From Rossellomorea marisflavi (GTDB lineage: Bacteria > Bacillota > Bacilli > Bacillales > Bacillaceae_B): 64,000 bases of DNA. Below, one piece after another: positions 8,761 to 17,904 of the stretch. The stretch's first letter is position 1. Each line of letters begins with the position of its first letter. The notes under the pieces are model-generated. The model searched no databases. It was not told the DNA's origin and saw only the letters and a program-made list of their open reading frames with translations. A program made the position numbers and the translations under genes. The stretch lies in the NCBI RefSeq assembly GCF_022170785.1, contig NZ_CP081870.1:3088001-3152000 (forward strand). Reading direction: 5' to 3'.

Positions 8761-8803
8761 GGAAGAAACGGACCCTCAAAAGGAGGATCCGTCCATTTCT
8801 TCC
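8761..8803 (-). terminator. Terminator of aroA
   Basis: Long imperfect hairpin (GGAAGAAA...TTTCTTCC enclosing GGATCC-rich inner stem) directly after the aroA stop, followed downstream by a T-rich stretch. Confidence 0.65.
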
Positions 8804-8807
8804 TTGA

Positions 8808-9884
8808 TTATACTGTGATTGTTCTTCCTTTGAATACCTCATTGTAGAATGTATCGAATTGATCGAGATCCATCTGCTGGGCAGAATCGGACAGGGCGAC
8901 CGCCGGGTCAGGATGCACTTCTGCCATGACACCGTCTGCGCCGATGGCAAGGGCCGCCTTTGCTGTCGGGAGAAGGAGATCCCTGCGTCCTGTAGAGTGG
9001 GTCACGTCTACGAATACCGGAAGATGCGTTTCCTGCTTCAGGATCGGCACCGCGGAGATATCAAGGGTGTTACGGGTTGCTTTCTCGTACGTCCTGATTC
9101 CACGCTCACATAGGATGATGTCTCCATTCCCTTGTGAAATGATGTACTCAGCCGCATTGATGAATTCTTCGATTGTTGCCGAAAGACCGCGTTTCAATAG
9201 GACCGGCTTCTTAACAGCCCCTGCTGCTTTCAAAAGTTCGAAGTTCTGCATATTGCGGGCACCGATCTGGATGACGTCGATGTATTCGACAGCCTGCTCG
9301 ATATCAGCCGGATTGACGATTTCACTGATGACCGCCAAGCCGTACTCATCGGCAACCCTCTTCAAAATCTTCAAGCCTTCCATTCCAAGTCCCTGGAAGT
9401 CATAAGGGGACGTACGCGGTTTGAATGCTCCCCCGCGGAGAAGCTTCAGGCCTTTTGCTTTGACGGCTTTCGCCACCTCTGCCACCTGCTCGTAAGATTC
9501 CACGGCACATGGACCGAATACGAAGTGAGGATTTCCATCTCCGATGGCTTCTCCGTTGATATTCACGATGGTATCTTCCGGTTTCTTTTTACGGGAAACA
9601 AGAAGGGCCTTCGAATGGTCATCCTTCTGCAGTTCTAATCCTGCTTTGAATATTTCCTTGAAAATATGTTCAACAGTCGAGTCTTTCAACGGACCGTCAT
9701 TGTTTTCTTTGATCAGGTTCAACATTCCCCGTTCACGAACAGGATCAAAGCGGTATACTCCTTGTGTCTCCTTGACACGCCCGATTTCTTGAACGAGCTT
9801 GGCCCGCTCATTGATGATGTCCAGTAGTTTCAGATTCAGTTCGTCGACTTGATTCCTTAATTGATCGAGCTCTTGATTACTCAC
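8808..9884 (-). CDS. aroA: Bifunctional chorismate mutase / DAHP synthase AroA
   Basis: 358 residues. An N-terminal AroQ-type chorismate mutase domain (about residues 1-90) is fused to a class I-beta DAHP synthase (about 110-358). The synthase carries [25 protein letters not shown] and [13 protein letters not shown]. It makes DAHP from phosphoenolpyruvate and erythrose 4-phosphate, the first step of aromatic amino acid synthesis; the mutase domain acts as the feedback sensor in B. subtilis. The GTG at 9884 gives the normal MSNQEL start behind AAAGGG. A longer ATG-started frame to 10001 adds an AT-rich tail unlike the family. It is next to ccpA, as in B. subtilis. Confidence 0.96.
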   Translation of the reverse strand: MSNQELDQLRNQVDELNLKLLDIINERAKLVQEIGRVKETQGVYRFDPVRERGMLNLIKENNDGPLKDSTVEHIFKEIFKAGLELQKDDHSKALLVSRKKKPEDTIVNINGEAIGDGNPHFVFGPCAVESYEQVAEVAKAVKAKGLKLLRGGAFKPRTSPYDFQGLGMEGLKILKRVADEYGLAVISEIVNPADIEQAVEYIDVIQIGARNMQNFELLKAAGAVKKPVLLKRGLSATIEEFINAAEYIISQGNGDIILCERGIRTYEKATRNTLDISAVPILKQETHLPVFVDVTHSTGRRDLLLPTAKAALAIGADGVMAEVHPDPAVALSDSAQQMDLDQFDTFYNEVFKGRTITV

Positions 9885-10022
9885 AATACAGCACCCTTTC
9901 TTTTTTTCCTGTTCATACGTAAAACCTGTTATAGTTTTAAGGAAGTATGATACATTTTTGATGTTGAAACTTATTATAATAGAACATATCTCAAATGTCA
10001 CGAAGAAATTCTTTTTTGATTA

Positions 10023-10038
10023 AACGCTTTTAAGCGTT
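10023..10038. promoter_or_regulatory. Palindrome overlapping the promoter of the FtsA-like gene
   Basis: Perfect 16-bp dyad AACGCTTTTAAGCGTT, 47 bases before the ATG. A TATACT -10 box lies at 10051-10056, so the dyad covers the -35 position and could be a repressor site. It is not a good cre match (two fixed positions differ). Confidence 0.45.
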
Positions 10039-10084
10039 AAAGTATTTAAGTATACTATGAGACTGGGCTAAAGCAGGTGAATGA

Positions 10085-12238
10085 ATGGTGAAAAAAAATC
10101 AAAAAATCTTTGCACTGGACATCGGTACACGCTCAGTGGTGGGCATCATCATGGAAGAAATGGATGACCATTTTCAGGTGAGTGATATTTTAATAGAGGA
10201 GCATCGGGAACGGGCCATGCTGGACGGACAGATCCACGATGTACCTGCAGTAGCTGCCGTCATTACATCGATCAAGAGCCGTCTCGAAGATGCACACGGC
10301 CCTCTGAGGAAAGTATGCGTCGCGGCTGCCGGAAGGGCCCTGAGAACCGAAACGGCCTCCATCACCTCTTCCATCAAAGGCAAGCCGCTCCTAAAGAAAG
10401 ACGATGTGCTCCATCTTGAATTCGGTGCTGTCCAAGAGGCGCAGGCGAAAGCTGCCGGCGATGATGCAGGTCATCACTATTATTGCGTGGGGTACTCCGT
10501 GCTCTACTACCGCCTGGACGGAGAAGAGATCGGGAGCCTCATCGACCAACAGGGCGATGAAGCGAGCGTGGAGATCATTGCCACCTTCCTTCCGCGGGTC
10601 GTCGTGGATTCACTGCTTGCTGCACTTCAACGGTCCGGACTTGAATTGGAAGCCCTCACCCTTGAACCGATCGCTGCCATCAACGTTTTGATCCCCCAGT
10701 CCATGCGAAGGTTGAATGTCGCCCTCGTCGATGTGGGGGCCGGTACGTCGGATGTCGCCCTGACGAACCACGGAACGGTCACAGCGTATGGGATGGTGCC
10801 GACAGCCGGGGATGAAATCACGGAAGCACTCAGCAGGGAACTGCTCCTCGACTTCCCCCTTGCGGAAAAAGCGAAGCGGCAGCTCCATGATTCTCCTTCC
10901 ATCGAAGTGACGGATATCCTCGGGTTTGAAACCGTCATTCCGTCCGATGAGGTACTCCGTCGCATCGGAGCATCCATAGAGCGCCTGGCAAAAGAAATCT
11001 CGGACGAAATCCTCCGTTTGAACAACATGAAGGCACCGCAGGCCGTGATGCTCGTCGGCGGTGGCAGTCTGACACCGGGTCTTCCCACCAAGCTTGCCTC
11101 TGTCCTCGGCCTGCCTGAGAACCGTGCAGCGGTCAGGGGAGTGGAAGCGATCCAGCGTGTGAAGCTTCAAGGTCATATGTTGAAAGGTCCAGAACTGGTC
11201 ACGCCGATCGGTATTGCCATCGCCGCAAGAGAGACTCCCGTTCAATATGTGACGGTGGATGTGAACGGGCATGCCGTTCGGATGTTCGAAGTTAAGAATC
11301 TGACGGTGGGAGACTGCATCCTCTCTGCCGGAGTCAAAGTCCAGGAACTGCACGGCAAGCCAGGCAAGGCCATTTCCGTCACGGTCAACGGTCAGACACT
11401 ATCCCTACCTGGAAGTCCCGGGGAACCCCCTTCCCTGTTCAAAAACGATCAGGCCTGTTCGTTTGACGAGGGGGTCGGGAATCAGGACCGTCTCCTCGTC
11501 GAAAAGGGAAGGGATGGCGACGAACCCGTCGTGACCATAGGGGAACTCATGGATGAGGGTTCTGGGAAGCGGGTCTATCTACAGGAACGGGAACTCATCC
11601 TGGAACCGGATATCATGCTAAACGGAGTTCCTTCCGGGAAAGAGACCGTGCTGAAAGATGGGGACATCGTCGACATCACCTTTATCGAAACGATCGCTGA
11701 CGCCCTGTCACAGCTCGGCTACCATGATTGGATTTCCTCCTTGAGGCCTTTCCATCTCTCCTTGAACGGAAAAGAGACGTATTTCCCCGCTTTTAACGGG
11801 AAGATGTTACGTAACGGACAGGAAGTGAAACCGACTGCCATGGTCCACCATCTGGATCGCCTCACTTTCGAGGCTCCAGCACAACCGACCCTCGGACTCC
11901 TCCTGAACAAAAAGAAGATGCTGCTTACGAAGTCGATTACCATCTCCTTCAACGGGGAAGATGTAACACTTGAAAAAGTCTTCACCACCGTCAAAAGGAA
12001 CGGGGCTGAGTTATCCGGGAAAGACCTGGTATTCTCAGGGGATGAGCTTACGGTCCAAGAGTCGGAAGAATCACCATTCATTTTCCAGGACGTGTTTAAT
12101 TTCGTGGAAATCGACATGCCGAAAAACACCAGGGGGAGCTTCCTCCTCTTGAGAAACAAACTGGAAACAACCTTCTTCGACGAAATCCGGGACGGCGACC
12201 TTCTAGAGATCGTCTGGCCTGAGATTAAAGTCAGATAG
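10085..12238 (+). CDS. FtsA/PilM-like actin-fold ATPase with a long C-terminal extension
   Basis: 717 residues. The first ~380 form an actin-like ATPase: phosphate-1 loop FALDIGTRSVVGI, then VALVDVGAGTSDVALT, and the adenosine motif VMLVGGGSLTPGLP near residue 325. The order fits FtsA, with SHS2-type insertion around residues 85-180. The remaining ~340 residues are unusual: beta-rich, with several ubiquitin- or S4-like repeats (for example LNGVPSGKETVLKDGDIVDI). True FtsA is about 440 residues and sits beside ftsZ; here it is alone. Related long FtsA-like proteins occur in other Bacillus. The ATG at 10085 follows AGGTG. The role is unknown, perhaps membrane-associated morphogenesis. Confidence 0.8.
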   Translation: MVKKNQKIFALDIGTRSVVGIIMEEMDDHFQVSDILIEEHRERAMLDGQIHDVPAVAAVITSIKSRLEDAHGPLRKVCVAAAGRALRTETASITSSIKGKPLLKKDDVLHLEFGAVQEAQAKAAGDDAGHHYYCVGYSVLYYRLDGEEIGSLIDQQGDEASVEIIATFLPRVVVDSLLAALQRSGLELEALTLEPIAAINVLIPQSMRRLNVALVDVGAGTSDVALTNHGTVTAYGMVPTAGDEITEALSRELLLDFPLAEKAKRQLHDSPSIEVTDILGFETVIPSDEVLRRIGASIERLAKEISDEILRLNNMKAPQAVMLVGGGSLTPGLPTKLASVLGLPENRAAVRGVEAIQRVKLQGHMLKGPELVTPIGIAIAARETPVQYVTVDVNGHAVRMFEVKNLTVGDCILSAGVKVQELHGKPGKAISVTVNGQTLSLPGSPGEPPSLFKNDQACSFDEGVGNQDRLLVEKGRDGDEPVVTIGELMDEGSGKRVYLQERELILEPDIMLNGVPSGKETVLKDGDIVDITFIETIADALSQLGYHDWISSLRPFHLSLNGKETYFPAFNGKMLRNGQEVKPTAMVHHLDRLTFEAPAQPTLGLLLNKKKMLLTKSITISFNGEDVTLEKVFTTVKRNGAELSGKDLVFSGDELTVQESEESPFIFQDVFNFVEIDMPKNTRGSFLLLRNKLETTFFDEIRDGDLLEIVWPEIKVR

Positions 12239-12253
12239 TAAATACGGCCAAAT

Positions 12254-12293
12254 AAAACGCCGCGAACCCCATTACAGGGGTTCGCGGCGTTTT
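12254..12293. terminator. Bidirectional terminator after the FtsA-like gene
   Basis: Perfect stem AAAACGCCGCGAACCCC/GGGGTTCGCGGCGTTTT with a six-base loop, between convergent genes. Confidence 0.88.
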
Positions 12294-12315
12294 GATCTTC
12301 ATGAGGTATATTCCG

Positions 12316-12807
12316 TCATGAACCGATTTTACCAGGAACGGGGCTTGGACGATCAACAGGATGAATCGATTCTTGATCAGAAGAGGCCGTTGGAGCCCCT
12401 TCATCCTCCTTGATTTCTTCCCCTGCTTCCTTCACCTTCATGCCGATTTCCTGGAGGTCCTCAGCGGCGTCCTTGGTCGATGCGATGAGCTCCGAAGACT
12501 GCTCCTTCACTGGTTCAATAATGTCATCACTGACTCTTTCGTAGAGGGATTGGGCATCATTGATGGCATCCTTCAGGACAGCAGAAGCCGATTTCAAACG
12601 TCCCTGCCAATCATTCATCACCCCGGAAGGATCCTCCCGGACACGATCCACCATGCCCATGGTGGAATCCTTCCATGACGTCGTCTTCGTCGCCACCCTC
12701 CGTCGGGTGCCAGAGTCAAGCATGGCAATGGCTCCGCCTACTGCAGCGCCGAGCATGATGCCTTTCATCAACTTTCCACTTCTCGAACGGGTTCTCGTTG
12801 AATTCAT
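12316..12807 (-). CDS. YtxH-like general-stress membrane protein (paralogue)
   Basis: 163 residues with a short glycine/alanine-rich hydrophobic segment near the N-terminus (GKLMKGIMLGAAVGGAIAML). A long charged, helical tail follows and ends in a disordered Ser/Pro-rich stretch. This is the YtxH / gas-vesicle GvpP-like layout. It belongs to the same family as the ytxH gene 0.5 kb upstream but shares little sequence, so it is probably an old duplication. A good GGAGG ribosome site precedes the ATG at 12807. No enzymatic motif is visible. A terminator separates it from ytxJ, so it may be its own unit. Confidence 0.75.
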   Translation of the reverse strand: MNSTRTRSRSGKLMKGIMLGAAVGGAIAMLDSGTRRRVATKTTSWKDSTMGMVDRVREDPSGVMNDWQGRLKSASAVLKDAINDAQSLYERVSDDIIEPVKEQSSELIASTKDAAEDLQEIGMKVKEAGEEIKEDEGAPTASSDQESIHPVDRPSPVPGKIGS

Positions 12808-12902
12808 TGGATTGTGTTCCTCCTTGAATTATCGTTATATAAACCCTTTCCCTTTCGACAAGAAAGTAAACCCTGGCACAAGCTCGTCAGTCAGGGGGAA
12901 AA

Positions 12903-12928
12903 CAAAAAAGCCCTCTCAGGCTTTTTTG
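12903..12928 (-). terminator. Terminator after ytxJ
   Basis: AAGCC/GGCTT stem within A/T runs (AAAAAAGCC...GGCTTTTTT), 10 bases after the ytxJ stop. Confidence 0.75.
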
Positions 12929-12938
12929 TGGATGCAGA

Positions 12939-13253
12939 TTATAGTTTATCAAGTTCTGTTTCTGTAATGTTCCAGTGGGAAGCATTCCATCCCGGTTTCC
13001 CGTCGATGAAAAGGAAGGCCTGAGGAGACTCATGCTTGATACCGAACTTCTCCGCGATATGATTGGATAGTTCCTTTGATTCCTGAACAGCGAGGTAGTA
13101 GCCCTCTTCTTCCCCGTGTTTGTTTAAAAACGACTGGTACTCATTGAACGCATTGCCGCTGATCGGACATGTCAGGCTGTGCTTCATGAAGAAAAAGCGG
13201 GGCTGACTCTCTGCGAGGTTTTCGAATTCTTGTACGGTTTCAATTTTTTTCAT
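12939..13253 (-). CDS. ytxJ: Bacillithiol-system redox protein YtxJ
   Basis: 104 residues, thioredoxin-like fold. A single redox-active cysteine lies in the motif SLTCPIS near residue 28 (CPxS in place of CxxC), typical of the YtxJ monothiol bacilliredoxin family. It is thought to reduce bacillithiol-mixed disulfides in the cytoplasm. I chose the ATG at 13253, seven bases after AAAGGAAG; an upstream in-frame ATG at 13274 covers the ribosome site. It is the last gene of the ytxG-ytxH-ytxJ cluster and lies behind a terminator, so it depends on readthrough or an unseen promoter. Confidence 0.9.
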   Translation of the reverse strand: MKKIETVQEFENLAESQPRFFFMKHSLTCPISGNAFNEYQSFLNKHGEEEGYYLAVQESKELSNHIAEKFGIKHESPQAFLFIDGKPGWNASHWNITETELDKL

Positions 13254-13274
13254 TATCCAACTTCCTTTCAGCAT

Positions 13275-13310
13275 AATAAAAACGGTGAAGTCATCATATC
13301 ACTTCACCGT
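13275..13310 (-). terminator. Terminator between ytxH and ytxJ
   Basis: Perfect 10-bp stem ACGGTGAAGT/ACTTCACCGT with a TTTTTATT tail on the minus strand. Confidence 0.8.
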
Positions 13311-13341
13311 TCCTTCAATCAATGATCACGCGTTAGCGAAA

Positions 13342-13779
13342 TCAGTTGTTGTATGTTTTTTCTGTTTCATCAAAGGCTTTTTTCGTTTCTTCAAGCTTTT
13401 GATTCACATCGCCCGTTTCTGCAGGTACTTCTTCCTCACCTTCAGCACTTCCGGAACGGTATGATTTGATTTTACCGACTACTTGGTTGGACTGCTCTTG
13501 AACCGTCTTTGTCAAAGAAGAAGATTTCTCTTTGGCAGCTGCAGCCAATTCATTGCTTTTTTCAACGGCCGTGTCTTTCCACTGGCTAGTCTTTTCTTTC
13601 CAGTTGCCTGCCTGTTCGTTGATATCGCTGCGAAGATCTTTACCGGATTTTGGAGCGACCAGAAGAGCGGTTGCAGCCCCGACGATACCGCCGATCAACG
13701 TGCCGATGATGAAATCTTTTGAGTTGATGTTGCTGTCATTGGTTTGATTTGGATTTTGCTGATTGTACTGCTGTGTCAT
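13342..13779 (-). CDS. ytxH: General stress protein YtxH
   Basis: 145 residues. A disordered Gln/Asn-rich start leads into one hydrophobic Gly/Ala segment (DFIIGTLIGGIVGAATALLV), the APKSGKDLR motif characteristic of YtxH, and a long helical charged tail. It is a small membrane protein of unknown biochemical function, induced by sigma-B and sigma-H in B. subtilis. The ATG at 13779 leaves 10 bases after GAGGGG; the ATG at 13788 leaves almost none. It lies 16 bases downstream of ytxG, in one operon. Confidence 0.9.
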   Translation of the reverse strand: MTQQYNQQNPNQTNDSNINSKDFIIGTLIGGIVGAATALLVAPKSGKDLRSDINEQAGNWKEKTSQWKDTAVEKSNELAAAAKEKSSSLTKTVQEQSNQVVGKIKSYRSGSAEGEEEVPAETGDVNQKLEETKKAFDETEKTYNN

Positions 13780-13795
13780 AATGTTCATTCCCCTC

Positions 13796-14287
13796 TCAAT
13801 TATAAGATCTGGCTCTTTTTATCATTTTTTCCCTTGCGCCGATGTCATCGGTTGCAGGTACGGGAGGTTGTTCAACAGCCTTCCGTTCTTTCCACTTGCC
13901 CCGAAGTTCCATCAGCGTATTGCCCCACTGAACCACCTGGGAAATCCTGCCTTGATTACGTTCGAGTTCAGACGAGATGTTTGTGCTGACCTTCTTCACA
14001 GACGTATTCAGGTTCTGGATCGAATGTCCGACATCCCTCACTGCATAAACGACCGTATTCAAGTCTTCGGATTTCTTTTGGATGTCCTCTGCAAGAAGAT
14101 TCGTTTTATGTAGCAATTCAGTAGACTCTTTCGTGATTCCCTGCAGCTGCCCTTCCAGGCCGTTCAGGGTCGTCGAAACGCTGTCGAGCGTCGTCCCGAG
14201 GGACTTCAATGTCTTCATGAGGCTGATCACGAGGACGAAGAATGCCACCGCGATAACTGCGACACTAAGATAAAGAATGATTTCCAT
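13796..14287 (-). CDS. ytxG: DUF948 membrane protein YtxG
   Basis: 163 residues. An N-terminal membrane helix ([20 protein letters not shown]) is followed by a long coiled-coil-like region with repeated [15 protein letters not shown] patterns and a basic C-terminus. This matches the DUF948/YtxG general-stress family, whose function is unknown. The ATG at 14287 follows GGAGGTG with good spacing. It heads ytxGHJ, and two stress/stationary-type promoters can be recognised upstream. Confidence 0.9.
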   Translation of the reverse strand: MEIILYLSVAVIAVAFFVLVISLMKTLKSLGTTLDSVSTTLNGLEGQLQGITKESTELLHKTNLLAEDIQKKSEDLNTVVYAVRDVGHSIQNLNTSVKKVSTNISSELERNQGRISQVVQWGNTLMELRGKWKERKAVEQPPVPATDDIGAREKMIKRARSYN

Positions 14288-14315
14288 CTGCTACACCTCC
14301 ATGTATAGAAATTCT

Positions 14316-14340
14316 TTACCCTCATATGAATTCATTAAAC
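14316..14340 (-). promoter_or_regulatory. Candidate sigma-B promoter of ytxGHJ
   Basis: GTTTAA (14335-14340), 13-bp spacer, GGGTAA (14316-14321) on the minus strand, close to the sigma-B consensus GTTTAA-N13-15-GGGTAT. The ytxGHJ operon is sigma-B dependent in B. subtilis. Confidence 0.7.
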
Positions 14341-14350
14341 ATTATACTAG

Positions 14351-14380
14351 TATTTCTTCCTTTTCTCTCATAATTCCTCT
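14351..14380 (-). promoter_or_regulatory. Candidate sigma-H promoter of ytxGHJ
   Basis: AGAGGAATT (14372-14380), 12-bp spacer, GAAGAAATA (14351-14359) on the minus strand. It differs from the sigma-H consensus RNAGGAWWW-N11/12-RNNGAATWW at one -10 base and fits the known dual control of this operon. Confidence 0.5.
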
Positions 14381-14483
14381 TTTTACTTTCAAAAAAATAT
14401 CTGTATATTCAAAACGGCAGATGACGCATGGTTGCTGCATTTAGGGTAAAATAGAAGGGAATACATAAAGAGGGGGAAACACA

Positions 14484-15599
14484 ATGAAAGATCCACGAAT
14501 TCAAAAATTGGCAAAGAACCTGATCAATTACTCCGTCCAACTCCAACCCGGCGAAAAAGTGCTGATCGAGAACTTCGGACTGCAGCGCGAACTCGTCACC
14601 GCCCTTGTAAAGGAAGCCTATGAAGCAGGCGGGTACCCGTTCGTCACCCTCAAGGACGCAGCTGTCGACCGCTCCCTCCTCATGGGTGCACAAGAAGAAC
14701 AATATGAGATGATGGCCGACTTCGAAGCACGGAAGATGGACCAGATGGACGCCTACATCGGTTTGCGCTCTGGAGATAACATCAACGAGCAATCCGATGT
14801 GCCGGACGATAAGATGAGGATCCATGGCAACACGATCGGCAAAAAGGTCCACAGGGAGATCCGAGTACCGAAGAAAAAATGGGTTGTGCTCCGCTATCCG
14901 ACTTCATCCATGGCACAGCTAGCCAAAATGAGCACCGAGGCATTCGAAGACTTCTACTTTGATGTATGCAACCTCGATTACAGCAAGATGGATGCGGCCA
15001 TGGACAGCCTCGCCGATCTCATGAACAGGACGGATCGCGTGCGCCTGACAGGGGAAGGCACGGACCTGACGTTTTCCATCAAGGATATACCAGCGGTCAA
15101 ATGCGCCGGCCGGTTGAATATACCTGACGGGGAAGTATACAGTGCCCCGGTGAAGGACTCGGTCAACGGTGTGATTTCCTACAACACGCCGTCGCCTTAT
15201 AACGGCTTTACATTCGAAAACGTCAAGCTTACGTTCAAGGGTGGGAAGATCGTAGAAGCGGAAGCGAATGATTCAGACCGGATCAACAAGATCTTCGATA
15301 CGGATGAAGGAGCACGCTATGTGGGTGAATTCGCCATCGGTGTCAATCCGTTCATCCAGCATCCGATGCAGGACATCCTGTTTGACGAGAAGATCGACGG
15401 CAGCTTCCATTTCACCCCTGGTGAATGCTATGAAGATGCTTATAATGGCAACCATTCCAATATCCATTGGGATATGGTCATGATCCAGCGCCCTGAATAT
15501 GGTGGCGGGGAGATCTACTTCGATGATGTCCTTATCAGGAAAGATGGACGGTTCGTCATCCCCGAACTTGAAGGATTGAATCCCGAAAACCTGAAATGA
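14484..15599 (+). CDS. ampS: M29-family aminopeptidase (AmpS type)
   Basis: 371 residues. Metal-dependent leucyl/general aminopeptidase of the thermophilic M29 family, about 40 residues shorter than the 410 common in the family. Seen signatures include the C-terminal half with LTGEGTDLTFSI, PDGEVYSAPVKDSVNG and the metal-binding H/E/D cluster around GVNPFIQHPM, FDEKIDGSFHFTPGE and NHSNIHWDMV. It releases N-terminal residues from cytoplasmic peptides. The ATG at 14484 follows AGAGGGGG. It is a single-gene unit, divergent from ytxGHJ and convergent with murC. Confidence 0.9.
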   Translation: MKDPRIQKLAKNLINYSVQLQPGEKVLIENFGLQRELVTALVKEAYEAGGYPFVTLKDAAVDRSLLMGAQEEQYEMMADFEARKMDQMDAYIGLRSGDNINEQSDVPDDKMRIHGNTIGKKVHREIRVPKKKWVVLRYPTSSMAQLAKMSTEAFEDFYFDVCNLDYSKMDAAMDSLADLMNRTDRVRLTGEGTDLTFSIKDIPAVKCAGRLNIPDGEVYSAPVKDSVNGVISYNTPSPYNGFTFENVKLTFKGGKIVEAEANDSDRINKIFDTDEGARYVGEFAIGVNPFIQHPMQDILFDEKIDGSFHFTPGECYEDAYNGNHSNIHWDMVMIQRPEYGGGEIYFDDVLIRKDGRFVIPELEGLNPENLK

Positions 15600-15606
15600 G
15601 CATAGG

Positions 15607-15642
15607 AAAAGCCATCCGCGATTATTCGCGGATGGCTTTTTA
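15607..15642. terminator. Bidirectional terminator between ampS and murC
   Basis: Perfect stem AAAAGCCATCCGCG/CGCGGATGGCTTTT with a six-base loop and T-runs on both strands. Confidence 0.88.
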
Positions 15643-15654
15643 ATGTATGCAGAA

Positions 15655-16968
15655 TTATTCTGCCACCTGTTCGTTCAGAACGGATTCATAGGACTGCTGG
15701 AATTTCTGGATGTCCCCTGCGCCCATGAAGATCAGCACGCTGTCTTCATGATGAAGAAGAGCGGTTGTATCACGTTCATCGATGATTTCACATCCATCGA
15801 TTTTGGTTTCAAGATCATGGATGGAAAGCTTTCCGTGATTTTCCCTGGCAGAGCCGAAGATTTCGCACAGATACACTTTATCGGCAAGCTGAAGGCTTTC
15901 AGCGAACTCTGAAAGGAATGTCTGCGTCCTTGTGAACGTATGCGGCTGGAAGACAGCGACAATGTCCTTGTTCGGGTACTTTTGGCGGGCCGAATCAAGG
16001 GTGGCTGTGATCTCGGTCGGATGGTGGGCATAATCATCCACAAGGATCTGTCCGCCTACCTTCTTCTCAGAGAAACGGCGTTTGACGCCTTCGAAAGTTT
16101 GAAGTCTTTCCTGTACGATAGCCGTATCAAGCTCCTCGTAATGACAAAGGGCAATGACAGACAGGGCGTTCAGGATGTTGTGATCTCCGTAAGTCGGGAT
16201 CTTGAATGACGCATAGAATTCATTGCGTACGAACACATCGAATGATGTTCCGTTCTCATCATGGGCTACATTGCGTGCCTGGAAGTCATTCTCCTCGGCA
16301 AATCCGTAAAATACAACGGGAACCCTTGCCTGGATCTTTTGAAGCTGTTCATCATCCCCACATGCAATGATCCCTTTCTTCACCTGCATGGCCATTTCCT
16401 GGAATGCAGAAAATACATCATCGATATTGGCGAAGTAATCAGGATGATCGAAGTCGATATTCGTCATGATGGCATAGTCAGGGTAGTATGAAAGGAAATG
16501 ACGTCGGTATTCACATGCTTCGAATACGAAGTAGTTCGCATCCACTTCTCCTTTACCCGTTCCATCACCGATCAGGTAGGAAGTCGGCTTCGCCCCTCTG
16601 ATCACGTGTGCGAGGAGACCTGTCGTGGATGTCTTCCCGTGTGCTCCCGTGACGGCTACGCTTGTGAATTCCTGCATGAAGTCACCGAGGAATTTATGGT
16701 AACGCGTCACAGGCAGGCCAAGTTCTTTGGCTGCCACGATTTCCTCATGTGTGTCGGGGAATGCATTTCCGGCGATCACATGCATATCTCCGCCGATGTT
16801 TTCCTTTTGGAAAGGAAGGATTTTGATGTTTGCATCATCCAACGCTTTTTGGGTGAAAAAGTATTTTTCTACATCGGAACCCTGGACCTGATAATCCATA
16901 TCATGAAGGATCTGGGCTAATGCGCTCATGCCCGAACCTTTGATTCCTACGAAATGATATATCGTCAT
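15655..16968 (-). CDS. murC: UDP-N-acetylmuramate-L-alanine ligase MurC
   Basis: 437 residues, the normal Gram-positive length. Mur ligase order is clear: the N-terminal UDP-binding [14 protein letters not shown], the ATP P-loop [16 protein letters not shown] near residue 110, the central [18 protein letters not shown], and the C-terminal [15 protein letters not shown] and FQPHTFTRT. It adds L-alanine to UDP-MurNAc in peptidoglycan precursor synthesis. GGAGGT precedes the ATG at 16968. It lies between a hypothetical gene and ampS; sftA is upstream on the same strand, as in B. subtilis. Confidence 0.97.
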   Translation of the reverse strand: MTIYHFVGIKGSGMSALAQILHDMDYQVQGSDVEKYFFTQKALDDANIKILPFQKENIGGDMHVIAGNAFPDTHEEIVAAKELGLPVTRYHKFLGDFMQEFTSVAVTGAHGKTSTTGLLAHVIRGAKPTSYLIGDGTGKGEVDANYFVFEACEYRRHFLSYYPDYAIMTNIDFDHPDYFANIDDVFSAFQEMAMQVKKGIIACGDDEQLQKIQARVPVVFYGFAEENDFQARNVAHDENGTSFDVFVRNEFYASFKIPTYGDHNILNALSVIALCHYEELDTAIVQERLQTFEGVKRRFSEKKVGGQILVDDYAHHPTEITATLDSARQKYPNKDIVAVFQPHTFTRTQTFLSEFAESLQLADKVYLCEIFGSARENHGKLSIHDLETKIDGCEIIDERDTTALLHHEDSVLIFMGAGDIQKFQQSYESVLNEQVAE

Positions 16969-17109
16969 AATAGAACCTCCAACAATCGTCTATCTTAAAA
17001 ACATTATATGAAATCATGATTTTTTTGCCATTAAGGACCAATGGTGAACACTGTCAACTTGAAACATTATACCACCTTTTAAAAACTGTGACCATGAAGA
17101 AGGAAATTT

Positions 17110-17748
17110 TCAGTCAGTTAGAATGAATTCCGGCGCTTCTTCTTTCAGGAATGCCCTCCATAAACCACCATTTTCTTGATACCTTTGACCGTATCGCGTC
17201 TTCATCGTATCCACAATATCAGGCGATCCCGCTTCAAAGACGGGACCTAGTATCCACTCATGGGTGACCAGAGGGACTTTCCTCACAAAATAGATCCTGT
17301 CCTTCTTCAAACTGGTCTTACCCCTCAATCGGGAACACTCACGGTGATCGCCCAATAACGGTATGCAGAGGGCGTCATCGCTCTCAGGTTCAACCGATAC
17401 AGGCTCCCACGGCAGGGTCATCATCACAGCCCCCAAGGTCTTCTGTGAAGGCGAAAGGGCCTGGGTCTGGAGAAACTGAAAGAACAGTGTGGTCCCCTTG
17501 ATCGTCTTGTAATCAAATAAAAGCCATTCTGAAAATACGTCTTCAGTAAGGCTGTCTGTTTCCACCGGGGCAAATCGCTTGGTAAAGATCATCTTCGCCC
17601 TGACGATTTCCCGGATATTTGGTTCGTGCCGACAGAACTCCTTGGCGGACTCATAAACCGCACGGGTCTGTTCCTCTGCTATCATTTGTTTACGGTGACG
17701 GTACTCCGTCAAATCCAGTAAACCTCTCTCTGCGTCCATTCTGCTCAC
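17110..17748 (-). CDS. Uncharacterised protein between sftA and murC
   Basis: 212 residues, soluble, no signal peptide. I do not recognise a named family. The stretch FSEWLLFDYKTIKGTTLFFQFL resembles a segment common in proteins that carry or accompany SEC-C metal-binding motifs, but no SEC-C motif itself is visible. The C-terminal half has HEWILGPVFE. The ATG at 17748 follows GGTGAG with acceptable spacing. It is codirectional with sftA and murC, 150 bases from sftA and separated from it by a terminator. Its reading frame is the only long one here, so it is likely to be expressed. Confidence 0.65.
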   Translation of the reverse strand: MSRMDAERGLLDLTEYRHRKQMIAEEQTRAVYESAKEFCRHEPNIREIVRAKMIFTKRFAPVETDSLTEDVFSEWLLFDYKTIKGTTLFFQFLQTQALSPSQKTLGAVMMTLPWEPVSVEPESDDALCIPLLGDHRECSRLRGKTSLKKDRIYFVRKVPLVTHEWILGPVFEAGSPDIVDTMKTRYGQRYQENGGLWRAFLKEEAPEFILTD

Positions 17749-17833
17749 CTATCCACTCGTTGTTCTCCCCGTCTGGTGAAACCCTTTGGTATAGTACCCC
17801 CGCGGGGATCATCTGAAACTGCCAGGAAAATAA

Positions 17834-17879
17834 AGAGGATCCTGTCAGTGACACATTCCAATCAAGTCACCAACAGGAT
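17834..17879 (-). terminator. Probable terminator of sftA
   Basis: Stem of ATCCTGT/ACAGGAT plus TGAC/GTCA with an internal mismatch, followed on the minus strand by CTCTTTATTTTC. It lies 25 bases after the sftA stop. Confidence 0.6.
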
Positions 17880-17904
17880 ACCACATATTACCTTATGCTT
17901 CCAC

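Noticed and set aside
10018..10032. Possible cre upstream of the FtsA-like gene
   Set aside because: Two fixed consensus positions differ; better explained as a plain dyad.
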